Shown: positions 8,841 to 17,608, numbered from the stretch's first letter. The stretch: 55,395 nt of DNA from JABDQZ01 sp050049775 (GCA_050049775.1 JASFVP010000018.1:1-55395), one strand, 5' to 3'. The notes: generated by a model from the letters alone, not told the origin. Made by a program: numbers and translations.

Positions 8841-11270
8841 ATGAACAACAAATTTACCATCGGCGTCGTTGGCAATCCCAATTGTGGCAAGACCACTTTA
8901 TTCAATGCCCTGACCGGGGCCAAGCAGCGTGTTGGCAACTGGCCCGGCGTGACCGTCGAGCGCAAAACCGGTCGCTATGTTTACCAGAATGCTGAATTCG
9001 AACTGGTGGACTTGCCCGGTACCTATTCACTGGATGTGCTCGAAGAGAATGTCTCACTCGACGAGCGCATCGCACGCGATTATGTCGCTGCGCGCGAAGC
9101 CGACGTCATCGTCAACATCGTCGATGCCTCCAATCTGGAACGAAACCTGTACCTGACCTCGCAACTGGTGGAAATGAAAATCCCCATGTTGATCGCACTC
9201 AATATGATGGATGTCGCTAAAGAGCGTGGTTACGAGATCGATATCGAGCGCCTGGCTGCGGATATCGGTTGTCCGATCATTCCGATTGTTGCGGCCTCCG
9301 GAAAAGGCGTGGTGGAACTCAAGCAGGGCATTTATGACGCAGCGCATGAGCTGCCGGTGCCGACCAGCCAGGTGGTTTATGCCGACACAATTGAAAAGGC
9401 CGTCGCCACGCTGTTGCCGGAAGTCAGCATCGTGGCGAGCGAGCACCTGGTGGATGCGCGTTGGTTGACGGTATTGGCGCTGGAAGGCGACCCGCTGGCG
9501 CGCCGTCTGGCCGGAATCGGCCTGACGCAGAAAATCGAAAGCTCCCGGCAACGGACGGAAGAAGCGCTTGGCGATGACATCGACATCAGCCTGGCCGATG
9601 CGCGTTATGGCTTCGTCAATCAGTTGACTTCGAATGCAGTGCGCCGCACTAGTCAGGTCACGCGCACCACCTCGGACAAGATCGACCGCGTGGTGCTCAA
9701 TCGTGCGCTTGGCATCCCGATTTTCCTGCTGGCGATGTACCTGATGTTCATGTTCACCATCAACATTGGTGGTGCTTTCATCGACTTCTTCGACATCTTC
9801 ACCGGCACCATTCTGGTCGACGGCCTCGGCGAAATGCTGACCGCCCTGGGCTCGCCCGAGTGGCTGACGCTGCTGCTGGCCAACGGTATTGGTGGCGGCA
9901 TCCAGGTGGTGGCGACCTTCATTCCGGTGATTGCGTTTCTGTATCTGTTTCTGTCAGCGCTGGAGGATTCCGGCTACATGGCACGCGCCGCCTTTGTCAT
10001 GGACCGCGCCATGCGCGCCATTGGCTTGCCGGGCAAGGCGTTTGTGCCGTTGATTGTCGGTTTTGGCTGTAACGTACCGGCAATCATGGCGACGCGCACC
10101 ATGGAACAACATCGTGACCGCATCATGACCATCGTCATGGCGCCGTTCATGTCGTGCGGCGCGCGTTTGCCGGTATATGCTTTGTTTGCTGCGGCCTTCT
10201 TCCCGGTTGGCGGGCAGAACATCGTGTTCGGTCTGTACCTGATCGGCATTGCGGTCGCCGTACTGACCGGTCTGGTTCTGAAGAACAGCATTCTGCAGGG
10301 ACATACCGCGCCGTTTGTCATGGAGTTGCCGCCGTATCACGTGCCGACCGTCAAGGGTGTGTTGCTGCGCACCTGGGATCGCACGCGCAGCTTCATGTTC
10401 CGTGCCGGCAAGATCATCGTGCCGATGGTGCTGGTGCTGAATGTGCTCAATGCCATTGGCACCGACGGCAGCTATGGTAATGAAGACAGCGACAAATCCC
10501 TGCTCAGTGAAATCGGTCGTGGCATCGCGCCGGTGTTTGCGCCTATGGGCATGACCGAGGAGAACTGGCCGGCAGCGGTCGGCATCTTCACCGGTGTGCT
10601 CGCCAAGGAAGCCGTCGTCGGTACGCTCGATTCACTCTATACCAATATCGCCGAGCAGGAGTCGGCCAGGGCCGAGGCGCAACTGCGCAGTCAGGTCAAT
10701 CCCAAACCGCTGAGCTGGCGCAGTGACCAGACACAGGTTGAGGTGGAGCAGGCGACTGTGGCCGCTGAAGAGGAAGGCGGCTTTGATTTCTGGGCTGGTA
10801 TCGGTGAAGCGTTCACCAGCATTCCGGCCAATTTGTCCGATAGCCTCGGCGCCTGGCTGGATCCGCTCGGTATCGGTATCGGCGATGTCAGCAGCCTCGA
10901 AACCGCTGCGGAAGAGCAGGAAGTTTCCACTAGCACCTTCAGTGCCATGACGGCGCGCTTTGATGGCGCGGCTGGCGCGTTTGCCTATCTGCTTCTGATC
11001 CTGCTGTATTTCCCATGCACCGCAGCACTGGCGGCGGTGTACCGCGAGACCAATACGGGCTGGACGCTGTTTGTCGCCGGCTGGACCACCGGGCTGGCCT
11101 ATATCGCCTCAACTATTTACTACCAGGCGGCCATTTTCAGTCGCCATCCCGGCAGCTCACTGGCGTGGATCGCGGGCATGCTGCTGATTTTTGTTTTTGT
11201 CATCCTGGCGTTGCGCCATTGGGGCCGCAACCAGCTGGCAGCTTTGCCGGCCCAGGCGCAAGGAGCTTGA
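8841..11270 (+). CDS. feoB: ferrous iron permease FeoB
   Basis: 809-aa inner-membrane Fe(II) transporter. The N-terminal G domain has the P-loop GNPNCGKTT (residues 11-19), the DLPGTYSL switch and NMMD. The membrane domain carries the two family Cys-gate segments (GFGCNVPA and MSCGARLP) and a third cysteine in YFPCTAALA. A polar insert rich in Glu and Ala (about residues 600-710) precedes the last helices. The ribosome site GAGAGGG overlaps the end of feoA. It takes up Fe(II) driven or gated by nucleotide hydrolysis. Confidence 0.97.
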   Translation: MNNKFTIGVVGNPNCGKTTLFNALTGAKQRVGNWPGVTVERKTGRYVYQNAEFELVDLPGTYSLDVLEENVSLDERIARDYVAAREADVIVNIVDASNLERNLYLTSQLVEMKIPMLIALNMMDVAKERGYEIDIERLAADIGCPIIPIVAASGKGVVELKQGIYDAAHELPVPTSQVVYADTIEKAVATLLPEVSIVASEHLVDARWLTVLALEGDPLARRLAGIGLTQKIESSRQRTEEALGDDIDISLADARYGFVNQLTSNAVRRTSQVTRTTSDKIDRVVLNRALGIPIFLLAMYLMFMFTINIGGAFIDFFDIFTGTILVDGLGEMLTALGSPEWLTLLLANGIGGGIQVVATFIPVIAFLYLFLSALEDSGYMARAAFVMDRAMRAIGLPGKAFVPLIVGFGCNVPAIMATRTMEQHRDRIMTIVMAPFMSCGARLPVYALFAAAFFPVGGQNIVFGLYLIGIAVAVLTGLVLKNSILQGHTAPFVMELPPYHVPTVKGVLLRTWDRTRSFMFRAGKIIVPMVLVLNVLNAIGTDGSYGNEDSDKSLLSEIGRGIAPVFAPMGMTEENWPAAVGIFTGVLAKEAVVGTLDSLYTNIAEQESARAEAQLRSQVNPKPLSWRSDQTQVEVEQATVAAEEEGGFDFWAGIGEAFTSIPANLSDSLGAWLDPLGIGIGDVSSLETAAEEQEVSTSTFSAMTARFDGAAGAFAYLLLILLYFPCTAALAAVYRETNTGWTLFVAGWTTGLAYIASTIYYQAAIFSRHPGSSLAWIAGMLLIFVFVILALRHWGRNQLAALPAQAQGA

Positions 11271-11274
11271 TCGC

Positions 11275-11508
11275 ATGATTCTGTCGGAGCTGCGTGATTA
11301 CCTGCAAAGCCATCGGCGTGCTGCACTGCAGGATATGGCGCATCGCTTTGATACCGATGCTGATGCCTTGCGCGGCATGCTCGACAAGTGGGTGGCCAAG
11401 GGCCGCGTGGTCAAGTTGCAGCAGGGCAGTGTTTGCGACAGCGGTTGTTGCAAGTGTGACGCCGCTAATATCGAGATTTACGAGTGGCGTGATTCGGGGG
11501 CGGACTGA
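11275..11508 (+). CDS. feoC: FeoC-like winged-helix protein
   Basis: 77-aa protein with an N-terminal winged helix (MILSELRDYLQSHRR start, then a recognition-helix-like region) and a C-terminal cysteine cluster CDSGCCKC typical of FeoC. FeoC proteins bind an Fe-S cluster and are proposed to sense oxygen or protect FeoB from proteolysis. It starts four bases after feoB with AAGGAG upstream. Confidence 0.88.
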   Translation: MILSELRDYLQSHRRAALQDMAHRFDTDADALRGMLDKWVAKGRVVKLQQGSVCDSGCCKCDAANIEIYEWRDSGAD

Positions 11509-11527
11509 TTTGTCGACGCAACAGCTT

Positions 11528-11635
11528 ATGTACGATGTAAATGACTGGCGACACGATCACGACTACCTGCCCGAAAGCCAGCGTCAGTATGAGCGCCGCA
11601 CCCCTGGCTGTCCGGTCAGAGAAGTGAAGGTGTGA
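11528..11635 (+). pseudogene. possible N-terminal remnant of a CDF metal transporter
   Basis: A 35-codon open frame (MYDVNDWRHDHDY, then ERRT) resembles the cytosolic N terminus of DmeF/CzcD-type cation diffusion facilitators, which start with a W-x-H-x-H segment and ERRT just before the first membrane helix. Here the frame goes off-pattern after ERRT and stops. No ribosome site was found. It could also be a random small frame; the resemblance is from memory. Confidence 0.3.
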
Positions 11636-11641
11636 TGCGTC

Positions 11642-12229
11642 ATGCCGGAGACTTTGCTGGTGACAGGCATTCATCGTGAAGAGCTGGGTTTTGGCGACCA
11701 TGTTGCAGCTCTGCTCGATTCTGAGCTGATTCAGGTCATGCGCATCCCCAGGGGAATTTCGCACAGCCGACGTGCGCATGATGAGCTGTTTTATTTCAAT
11801 GCGCGCCATCGTGAAATTTATCTGCAGTTGCATCAGCAGGTCAGGGGGCGCTTCCGCCTGTTGATCGACTTGCATTGTGGTGTCAACGAAGCCGGGCGTT
11901 GCGCGGATGTTTATTGTCATGATCAGGCCTTGCTCGATTACGTGTCGCAAAGAACACAGGTGAAAGGCTTGGCGCAACGCCTGCGTGGCGTGCGCATTGT
12001 CAGCGAGCAGCACGACGAAAGCCTGTCTGCCGACGTTGCGGCAGCCGAGACCCATGCGCATACCCGGATTCCCGAAAAAGTCTGGAATGACCCGAACTGT
12101 ATTTATGTCGGTCTGGAAATTTATCTTGTCAGCGAAGGTGATGGCGTGGCGCAGGACTGGTGCTTTGCCGCTGATGTCATTGAGCTGGTGCAGTCGTATG
12201 TGCGCGAACCGGCCACGGTGAACACATGA
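11642..12229 (+). CDS. aspartoacylase/succinylglutamate-desuccinylase-like protein
   Basis: 195 aa. The zinc-site signature of the AstE/AspA (M14-like) family is present: H-R-E-E at residues 11-14, and LIDLHCG at about 74-80 holds the third ligand. The family hydrolyses N-acyl amino acids. This one is about 100 residues shorter than typical members, so the C-terminal cap domain is missing. Its substrate is unknown. Its stop overlaps the next gene by ATGA, tying it to the HMA/ATPase cluster rather than to arginine catabolism. Confidence 0.7.
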   Translation: MPETLLVTGIHREELGFGDHVAALLDSELIQVMRIPRGISHSRRAHDELFYFNARHREIYLQLHQQVRGRFRLLIDLHCGVNEAGRCADVYCHDQALLDYVSQRTQVKGLAQRLRGVRIVSEQHDESLSADVAAAETHAHTRIPEKVWNDPNCIYVGLEIYLVSEGDGVAQDWCFAADVIELVQSYVREPATVNT

Positions 12230-12576
12230 GCAGTTTTGATTTGACGCCGTTTATGACATTGCGGCGGCACATGACGATCGTGCATCACGTACCCGGACGC
12301 GTGCGTTTACGCATTGGCGCCAGCCTGTTTAAGGAACTGAAACAGGTTGACACGGGAATGTTCAAGAGCGTCATGGGCGCCATCGATGGCATCAAGGATG
12401 TACGGCTCAATCCGGCCGCAGCATCCGTGGTGATTACCTACACACCCTCCATCATCAGGAACGAATGGTGGGAGACGCTGCTCAATGGCGAGGACCACGA
12501 AGCGTTGCAGCTATTGCAGCAGTTGCTGAGCGGCCAGTTCGCGAATGTGGTTGCCATGGCTCAGGAAAAAAATTGA
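12226..12576 (+). CDS. HMA-like domain protein without metal-binding cysteines
   Basis: 116 aa with a ferredoxin-like HMA fold (about residues 17-80). The first strand holds VHHVPGRVRLRI and the later strands DVRLNPAAASVVITY. The CxxC metal loop of true HMA domains is absent. The PGRxRxR motif recurs in four other genes of this window. The start overlaps the preceding stop by four bases. Probably a membrane-associated or protein-binding adaptor for the nearby P-type ATPase; this role is inferred. Confidence 0.7.
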   Translation: MSSFDLTPFMTLRRHMTIVHHVPGRVRLRIGASLFKELKQVDTGMFKSVMGAIDGIKDVRLNPAAASVVITYTPSIIRNEWWETLLNGEDHEALQLLQQLLSGQFANVVAMAQEKN

Positions 12577-12609
12577 TCGTACAGCAAGTATTGTTAAGAG
12601 GAGTTACCA

Positions 12610-13206
12610 ATGAATAAAGCGCAAGCATACGGACAAGGCGCGCCGGGACAGGCGCCTGCCGATCAACAGGCACCGCAGGGCGCGGATCAGGCGCAGGCTC
12701 ATGCTCACGCCAATGGCGGTGGACATGGTGGCGCCTATGCCTGGGGGCCGCCGCCGGGTTATGGCGTTCCCCCTTATTCCGGCATGCCGCCATACGCCTG
12801 GCAGCCACCGTATTATGCCGCCCCACAGCCGCCGAATTACGCAGCCCAGTCTGCCTGGGCCGTGCCGCCTGCCGGTTTTACCACTGCACAGGCCGATCCC
12901 AACGCCGCAGCTGGCAATGCCGCAATGGCGGCGGCGCTCGGTGACATGGCGGATAAAAACGGCCTTGGCATGTTCAAGAATCTGTTCAATCTGGAAGATG
13001 GCGACTTCTGGAAAGGCGCCATTGTTGGTGCGGCTGCGGTGTTGTTGTTAACCAATGAAAACCTGCGCAGCTCGTTGATCGGCGGTATGGCCAAAACCGC
13101 CGAAGCGGTGAAGTCCGGCCTTGCCGGCTTTGGCAGTGAATCTGAAGAAGCCGACAGTGCCGATGACGAGGCAGGCGCAGAGCAAGCGGAAAAATCCAGC
13201 GAATAA
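12610..13206 (+). CDS. Tyr/Pro-rich glycine-zipper membrane protein
   Basis: 198 aa. Residues 1-105 are low complexity, rich in A, Q, G, P, Y and H (for example YGVPPYSGMPPYAW). Then comes an LGMFKNLF segment, an Ala/Gly-rich membrane helix (about 136-150, GAIVGAAAVLLL) and an acidic tail. AGAGGAG precedes the ATG. The same helix pattern, with LTNEN after the helix, recurs in the 13568 protein (LSNEQ). The low-complexity head suggests self-assembly. No function is known. Confidence 0.65.
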   Translation: MNKAQAYGQGAPGQAPADQQAPQGADQAQAHAHANGGGHGGAYAWGPPPGYGVPPYSGMPPYAWQPPYYAAPQPPNYAAQSAWAVPPAGFTTAQADPNAAAGNAAMAAALGDMADKNGLGMFKNLFNLEDGDFWKGAIVGAAAVLLLTNENLRSSLIGGMAKTAEAVKSGLAGFGSESEEADSADDEAGAEQAEKSSE

Positions 13207-13224
13207 TCATCAGGAGAAGACGAT

Positions 13225-13575
13225 ATGAGTTATCAATACCCGACAATGATAAACGATATGCAACATCAGCAGCTGCAGCAACGTAATGATCTGGACCTGT
13301 TGCTCAACGCAGCCAAAACCGGTGCGGTGATCGGCGCCAGCGGTGCGGCAGCGGTCAATTTGCATCGCATGCGCCGCGACGAAATCGAATGGCAGCAGGC
13401 GTTGCGCAACACCGTTGCCGCCGGTTTTACCGTGGGCGTTGCGACCAGTGCAGCGGCTGCGGTGGGCCGCATGGTCGGCAGCAATCCGTGGCTGTCACTG
13501 GCGGCGACACTGGCCACCGGCACGGCTGTCATGTATGTGCTGCAGGACCAGCGCAAGGAGGCTGCAGATGAATAA
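13225..13575 (+). CDS. two-helix Ala/Gly-rich membrane protein
   Basis: 116 aa with a polar Q-rich start and two or three Ala/Gly-rich hydrophobic segments (about 31-45, 64-85 and 88-107). CAGGAG precedes the ATG. Its end overlaps the next gene by eight bases. Probably an inner-membrane component of the same assembly; no family recognised. Confidence 0.6.
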   Translation: MSYQYPTMINDMQHQQLQQRNDLDLLLNAAKTGAVIGASGAAAVNLHRMRRDEIEWQQALRNTVAAGFTVGVATSAAAAVGRMVGSNPWLSLAATLATGTAVMYVLQDQRKEAADE

Positions 13576-13936
13576 CCCCCATCACGCCCAGGCAATGCCT
13601 TATGCGCCCTGGCCGTACCAACAGGCCTACTGGCCACCGGCGGCCTATGCGCCTCAGGCGATGTCACCTTATGCGCTGCCGGCTTATCCGCCTATGACGC
13701 CGCCTGCAGCCCCGGCCAACACCGGCGTGCTCGGTCTCGGCAATTCCAGTTTTATCAAGGGTGCGTTAATCGGTGCGGCAGCGGCTTACCTGCTGAGCAA
13801 TGAACAGGTGCAGCAGGCCGCCATCAAGACCACGGTGAAAGTCTGGTCGTTGCTGCAGGGTGGTGTCGAGGAAATGAAAGAACGTTTCCGTGACGCGGAA
13901 GCGGAAATGCACGCGACGCAAATGCAGGACGAATGA
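13568..13936 (+). CDS. Tyr/Pro-rich membrane protein, PacL-like architecture
   Basis: 122 aa: a Y/P/A-rich head (residues 1-55), a glycine-zipper helix (FIKGALIGAAAAYLLS), then a charged amphipathic helix (residues 75-122) ending in MHATQMQDE. The order of membrane helix with Gly/Ala zipper and charged tail resembles the P-ATPase-associated PacL/DUF1490 proteins of mycobacteria in layout, not in detectable sequence. GGAGG precedes the ATG; overlaps both neighbours (8 bases upstream, 4 downstream). Confidence 0.65.
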   Translation: MNNPHHAQAMPYAPWPYQQAYWPPAAYAPQAMSPYALPAYPPMTPPAAPANTGVLGLGNSSFIKGALIGAAAAYLLSNEQVQQAAIKTTVKVWSLLQGGVEEMKERFRDAEAEMHATQMQDE

Positions 13937-14490
13937 TGACGCAGTCAGGCGCTCTAACACTCGCGGATGTGATGTATCTGGCGCTCGACGATGAATACCG
14001 GGCGTGCGCCACTTATCAGGCTGTGGTTGACAGATTTGGTCCGGTAACACCGTTTGTCAATATCCTGCAAGCTGAGCAGCAACATATCCAGGCGCTCTAT
14101 GGTTTGTTTCAACGCTATGGCCTGCCGCTGCCGCCGGACCGCTGGGCCGGGCAGGTGGTGGCGCCGTCCACATTGCAACAGGCCTGTCAGGACGGCGTTG
14201 CCGGCGAAATCGGTAACTACCGCATGTACGATGCCTTTTTGCAGCAGATTGTCGAAGCGGATGCGCGCATGGTGTTTACGCAGTTGCGCGATGCTTCGGC
14301 GCTGCACCATTTGCCGGCATTTCAAAACTGCGCCGGCAGCCTGGCGTCACTGCCGTCAGCTCTGGCGGGCAACAATATGTATGCTTCCGCGTCGGCCATG
14401 CCTGCAACCGTCAACAACTGGGCCGGTCTTGCGGTCGGTGCGGCGCTGGGCATCGCGCTGTACTGGTGGTGGCGTCAGCGTGCCGCCTGA
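13933..14490 (+). CDS. DUF2202 ferritin-like protein with C-terminal membrane anchor
   Basis: 185 aa. The N-terminal two-thirds is a four-helix DUF2202/ferritin-like domain with candidate di-iron ligands in DDEYRA (E near 17), EQQHIQ (E and H near 51-54), EIGNYRMY (E near 94) and a later D/H-rich helix. A C-terminal hydrophobic helix (about 157-178, AGLAVGAALGIALYWWW) would anchor it to the membrane. Starts overlapping the previous gene by four bases. It may oxidise or bind iron at the membrane; the role is inferred. Confidence 0.72.
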   Translation: MMTQSGALTLADVMYLALDDEYRACATYQAVVDRFGPVTPFVNILQAEQQHIQALYGLFQRYGLPLPPDRWAGQVVAPSTLQQACQDGVAGEIGNYRMYDAFLQQIVEADARMVFTQLRDASALHHLPAFQNCAGSLASLPSALAGNNMYASASAMPATVNNWAGLAVGAALGIALYWWWRQRAA

Positions 14491-14505
14491 TACGGAGCAG
14501 CGTGC

Positions 14506-16641
14506 ATGACACAGGCAGCGCCGATTGCCGCCAATGGTTTGCGGCTGTTGCATGAGACGCCGCTGCGGTTGCGTTTCAAGCTGCCTTTCCTGGTCGATCC
14601 GCTGATTGACTTTTCCTGGCTGCAGACCTGGGTGGAGTCGATTCGTGGTGTTGTGGCGGCGCGCGTCAACCGGCATGCGCGTTCGCTGATTATCGAATAC
14701 GACGGCCGGGAAAGAACACGCGACGATCTGCTGCGCCTGCTGGCCGAACTGAAGCGCGAAAAAATACCCAATGGCGACGCCGAACCGGATACTCCCGCCG
14801 ATCTGGCGCCGATGCTGACCACTGGCGCCCTGCTGCTGGCGCTGCCGTTTTTATCGCCGCCGCTGCGTCACCTGCTGACTTTTCTGAATATCAGCAAAAC
14901 CCTGTTTGTCGGTATCGATACGCTGATCAACCGGGGCATCAAGATCGAGGTGCTGGATGCGATAGCCATCGGCCTGTCCGCCGGCCGTGGCGAACATTTC
15001 ACCGCCAACATCACCGATTTCCTCATGCAACTCGGCTCCTATCTGGAAAAGAAAACCGAACGCCAGTCGGATCGCATGCTGCGCCGTCTGTTGCGGCCGC
15101 AACCGAGCCTGGCCTGGGTTGAGCGCGACGACGAGTTGATCCAGGTACCCGACGACCAGATCCGCGCTGGCGAACGTGTTCAGGTTGGTCCCGGCGAAAA
15201 GATTTGTGTCGATGGTCTGGTGCTGGACGGTGCGGCGTTGGTCAACCAGTCAGCGATCACCGGCGAATCGGTGCCGGTGCGCAAGGAAATCATGGACCGC
15301 GTCATCGCCGGCAGTGTGATCGAGGACGGTCGTCTGCGCATCGAGGCCCGCCACGTTGGCGACGACACCACCACGGCACGCATATCGCGTTTCATTGACG
15401 AGTCTCTGGGACAGAGTTCCGAGACCCAGCGGCTGGCCGACCAGATGGCCGATCAACGCGTTTATCTGACGCTTGGCACCGGCGGTCTGGTGTATCTGCT
15501 GACCGGTGAGGAACGCCGTCTGGCTTCGGTGTTCCTGGTGGATTATTCCTGCGCGCTCAAACTCGGCACGCCGCTGGTGTTCAAATCCGGCATGTTTCGC
15601 GCCGCATCCGAAGGCATTCTGCTCAAGGGCGGTGAGGCCATCGAACATCTCGCCACTGTCGATACCGTGGTGTTCGACAAGACCGGCACGCTGACCTACA
15701 GCGATCTGCAGGTAACCGATGTCGTGGTGCTGGACCCGCTGCACTGGCCGAAGCAGCGTCTGCTGGCGGTGACAGCCTCGATTGAGGAGCACGCCAGTCA
15801 TCCCATCGCCGAGGCTATTGTGCGTAGGGCCAAAGAGGAACAGCTTAATCACATCGAACACGGCGAGGTCGAGTATTTGGTCGCGCACGGTATGAGCTGT
15901 CCGGTCAACGGCGACCGGCTGCTGATCGGCAGTCGCCATTATCTCGAGGAGCATGAGGGCATTTCCTTTGATGCGTTTGAGGACCAGATCGCGCCGTTGC
16001 AGGCCGAGGGCAAGACGCTGCTGTATGTCGGCAATGAAAGTGAAGCCATCGGCCTGATCGCCTTGCGCGACCGCCTGCGTAATGATGCGCGCGAGGTGCT
16101 GCAGGATTTGCGCCGATTGGGTGTGCGGCATCTGGTCATGCTGACCGGCGACCATCAGAACCGGGCGCTGGCGCTGGCGCGCGAACTCGGCATCGACCGG
16201 GTGTTCGCCGAGCAGGCGCCGGAAGACAAGGCCGGCGTGCTGCAACAGCTGCGCGCCGAAGGCCGCAAGGTGGCTTTTGTCGGCGACGGCGTCAATGACG
16301 GGCCGGCGCTGGTAGCGGCCGATGTCGGCGTCGCCATGTCACGCGGCGCGGAACTGGCGCGCGCCACGGCTGACGTGGTGTTGCTTGAGGACAGCCTGTC
16401 ACTGCTACCACAGTCCGTGGATATTGCACAACGCACGATGGAGCTGATCCGGGTCAATTATAAGGCAGCCATTGGCATCAATACTGGTGTGATGCTGGGC
16501 GCAGCCTTTGGCTGGCTGTCACCGGTTGCAACAGCGGTGCTGCATAACGGCACCACCGTGGCGCTGTTGCTCAAATCGCTGCGCGGCCTGGATGGTGGCT
16601 CGGCGCCGGCCAGAGCATTGCCGCTCGAACACAACGATTGA
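14506..16641 (+). CDS. P1B-like P-type ATPase with HMA-like N terminus and altered CPC motif
   Basis: 711 aa. An N-terminal HMA-like domain (about 8-85) lacks CxxC. Catalytic signatures are complete: TGES (252-255), DKTGTL with phosphorylated D391, the P1B-specific HP pair in EEHASHPIAEA, and GDGVNDGPAL (593-602). The membrane metal motif is not CPC but D-Y-S-C-A (346-350), so one cysteine and the proline are lost. It is probably a heavy-metal exporter with unusual selectivity. The neighbouring Feo genes and ferritin-like gene make Fe(II) or Mn(II) a reasonable guess. Confidence 0.88.
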   Translation: MTQAAPIAANGLRLLHETPLRLRFKLPFLVDPLIDFSWLQTWVESIRGVVAARVNRHARSLIIEYDGRERTRDDLLRLLAELKREKIPNGDAEPDTPADLAPMLTTGALLLALPFLSPPLRHLLTFLNISKTLFVGIDTLINRGIKIEVLDAIAIGLSAGRGEHFTANITDFLMQLGSYLEKKTERQSDRMLRRLLRPQPSLAWVERDDELIQVPDDQIRAGERVQVGPGEKICVDGLVLDGAALVNQSAITGESVPVRKEIMDRVIAGSVIEDGRLRIEARHVGDDTTTARISRFIDESLGQSSETQRLADQMADQRVYLTLGTGGLVYLLTGEERRLASVFLVDYSCALKLGTPLVFKSGMFRAASEGILLKGGEAIEHLATVDTVVFDKTGTLTYSDLQVTDVVVLDPLHWPKQRLLAVTASIEEHASHPIAEAIVRRAKEEQLNHIEHGEVEYLVAHGMSCPVNGDRLLIGSRHYLEEHEGISFDAFEDQIAPLQAEGKTLLYVGNESEAIGLIALRDRLRNDAREVLQDLRRLGVRHLVMLTGDHQNRALALARELGIDRVFAEQAPEDKAGVLQQLRAEGRKVAFVGDGVNDGPALVAADVGVAMSRGAELARATADVVLLEDSLSLLPQSVDIAQRTMELIRVNYKAAIGINTGVMLGAAFGWLSPVATAVLHNGTTVALLLKSLRGLDGGSAPARALPLEHND

Positions 16642-16672
16642 ATTTTTTATAGCAAGACAGGAGAACTGAACC

Positions 16673-17050
16673 ATGGCGTTTCCATTAATTCCCTTCATTG
16701 CCGGCGCGGTTATCGGCGGTGTGTCTGCCTATCTGTACCGCGACGATAAAATCCGCAAGGACATCAAACACACCGCAGCCGATTTGACAGACAAGGTCAA
16801 GGACACGGCCGGCAAGGTTAGCGACAAGGTCGGTGACAGCATCAGCGGTCTGCGACAAAAAGTCAGCGGCAGCGGAGCAGCAGCGGCTGCGCCGAAAGTC
16901 AGCAAGAAGAAAGCCAGTAAAAAAGCCAGTAAAAAGAAAACGTCGAAAAAGAAAACCGCTAAAAAGAAAGTCGCCAAAAAGACTGCGAGCAAGACGGCAG
17001 AAGCACAGGCTCCGAGCGGTACGCCAGAGAAAGGCCAGGCGAACGACTGA
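16673..17050 (+). CDS. YtxH-like membrane protein with lysine-rich histone-like tail
   Basis: 125 aa. An N-terminal glycine-rich helix (FIAGAVIGGVSAYLYRDD) leads to an amphipathic helix with repeated K/D heptads, then a highly basic tail (about 77-110) of KKxSKK/KKKTAKK repeats like histone H1 or AlgP. CAGGAG precedes the ATG. The tail could bind acidic lipids, RNA or DNA. It follows the ATPase by 31 bases and is likely co-transcribed. Confidence 0.65.
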   Translation: MAFPLIPFIAGAVIGGVSAYLYRDDKIRKDIKHTAADLTDKVKDTAGKVSDKVGDSISGLRQKVSGSGAAAAAPKVSKKKASKKASKKKTSKKKTAKKKVAKKTASKTAEAQAPSGTPEKGQAND

Positions 17051-17087
17051 TGTGCTGCCGGTGCGACCGCCTGTTTGCGTCAGGCGG

Positions 17088-17501
17088 TCAACGCAGCAGG
17101 CTTTTCGAGTAACGCAGCATGTGCATGCCGGCAAACGCCAGAAATGCGGTGGCGTATTGCACATGCGGTTTTTTCTTGCCGGCAACGCCATAGGCCACGG
17201 ATGTCGCCAGGGTCGAAATCATGCCGATCTTGGTGATGCGGTTGAGCTGGCGTGACATGCCGGTGGGTGCGTTTTTGGCCGGTGGCTGGCACAGCTCATC
17301 GATAGCGTCCTCAAGTTCGTGCACATCCACCTGCTCGCTGTCGAAACTGATGATAATGCTGCCGGCCGCCGGGTTGGCGCGCACCTCGAGCGCGCCGGGC
17401 AGGGTGCGGATTTGTTCACAGATCTGCTCAGCAATGCGGCGTGATTTCAGGCGTTTGGCGCGAACCCGCAGGCGGCCGGCGACGGTGCTTACTACTACCA
17501 T
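17088..17501 (-). CDS. HMA-like domain protein with membrane segment
   Basis: 137 aa. Residues 1-78 form an HMA-like fold starting VVSTVAGRLRVRAKR, again without CxxC. A linker and a weakly hydrophobic region (about 95-130) follow, probably membrane associated. It is convergent with the ATPase operon and divergent from the 17609 gene, with which it shares an AT-rich promoter region. The paired arrangement suggests co-regulation. Confidence 0.65.
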   Translation of the reverse strand: MVVVSTVAGRLRVRAKRLKSRRIAEQICEQIRTLPGALEVRANPAAGSIIISFDSEQVDVHELEDAIDELCQPPAKNAPTGMSRQLNRITKIGMISTLATSVAYGVAGKKKPHVQYATAFLAFAGMHMLRYSKSLLR

Positions 17502-17528
17502 ATTCAGGATTTAAAATTGTTCATTATT

Positions 17529-17547
17529 GATATTGCAAATAATAAAG
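17529..17547. promoter_or_regulatory. weak Fur-box-like site between divergent HMA-like genes
   Basis: About 12 of 19 positions fit the Fur consensus. The surroundings are AT-rich, so a chance match is possible. If real it would control the genes at 17501 (minus) and 17609 (plus). Confidence 0.25.
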
Positions 17548-17608
17548 ATTCGCAATAATATGTCAATCAGATTTGACAACAAGCGTCGCAACCAATGGAG
17601 CTATCAAT

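Noticed and set aside
15250..16245. 331-codon minus-strand frame
   Set aside because: Antisense to the P1B-like ATPase, which has complete catalytic motifs; no ribosome site or recognisable domain.
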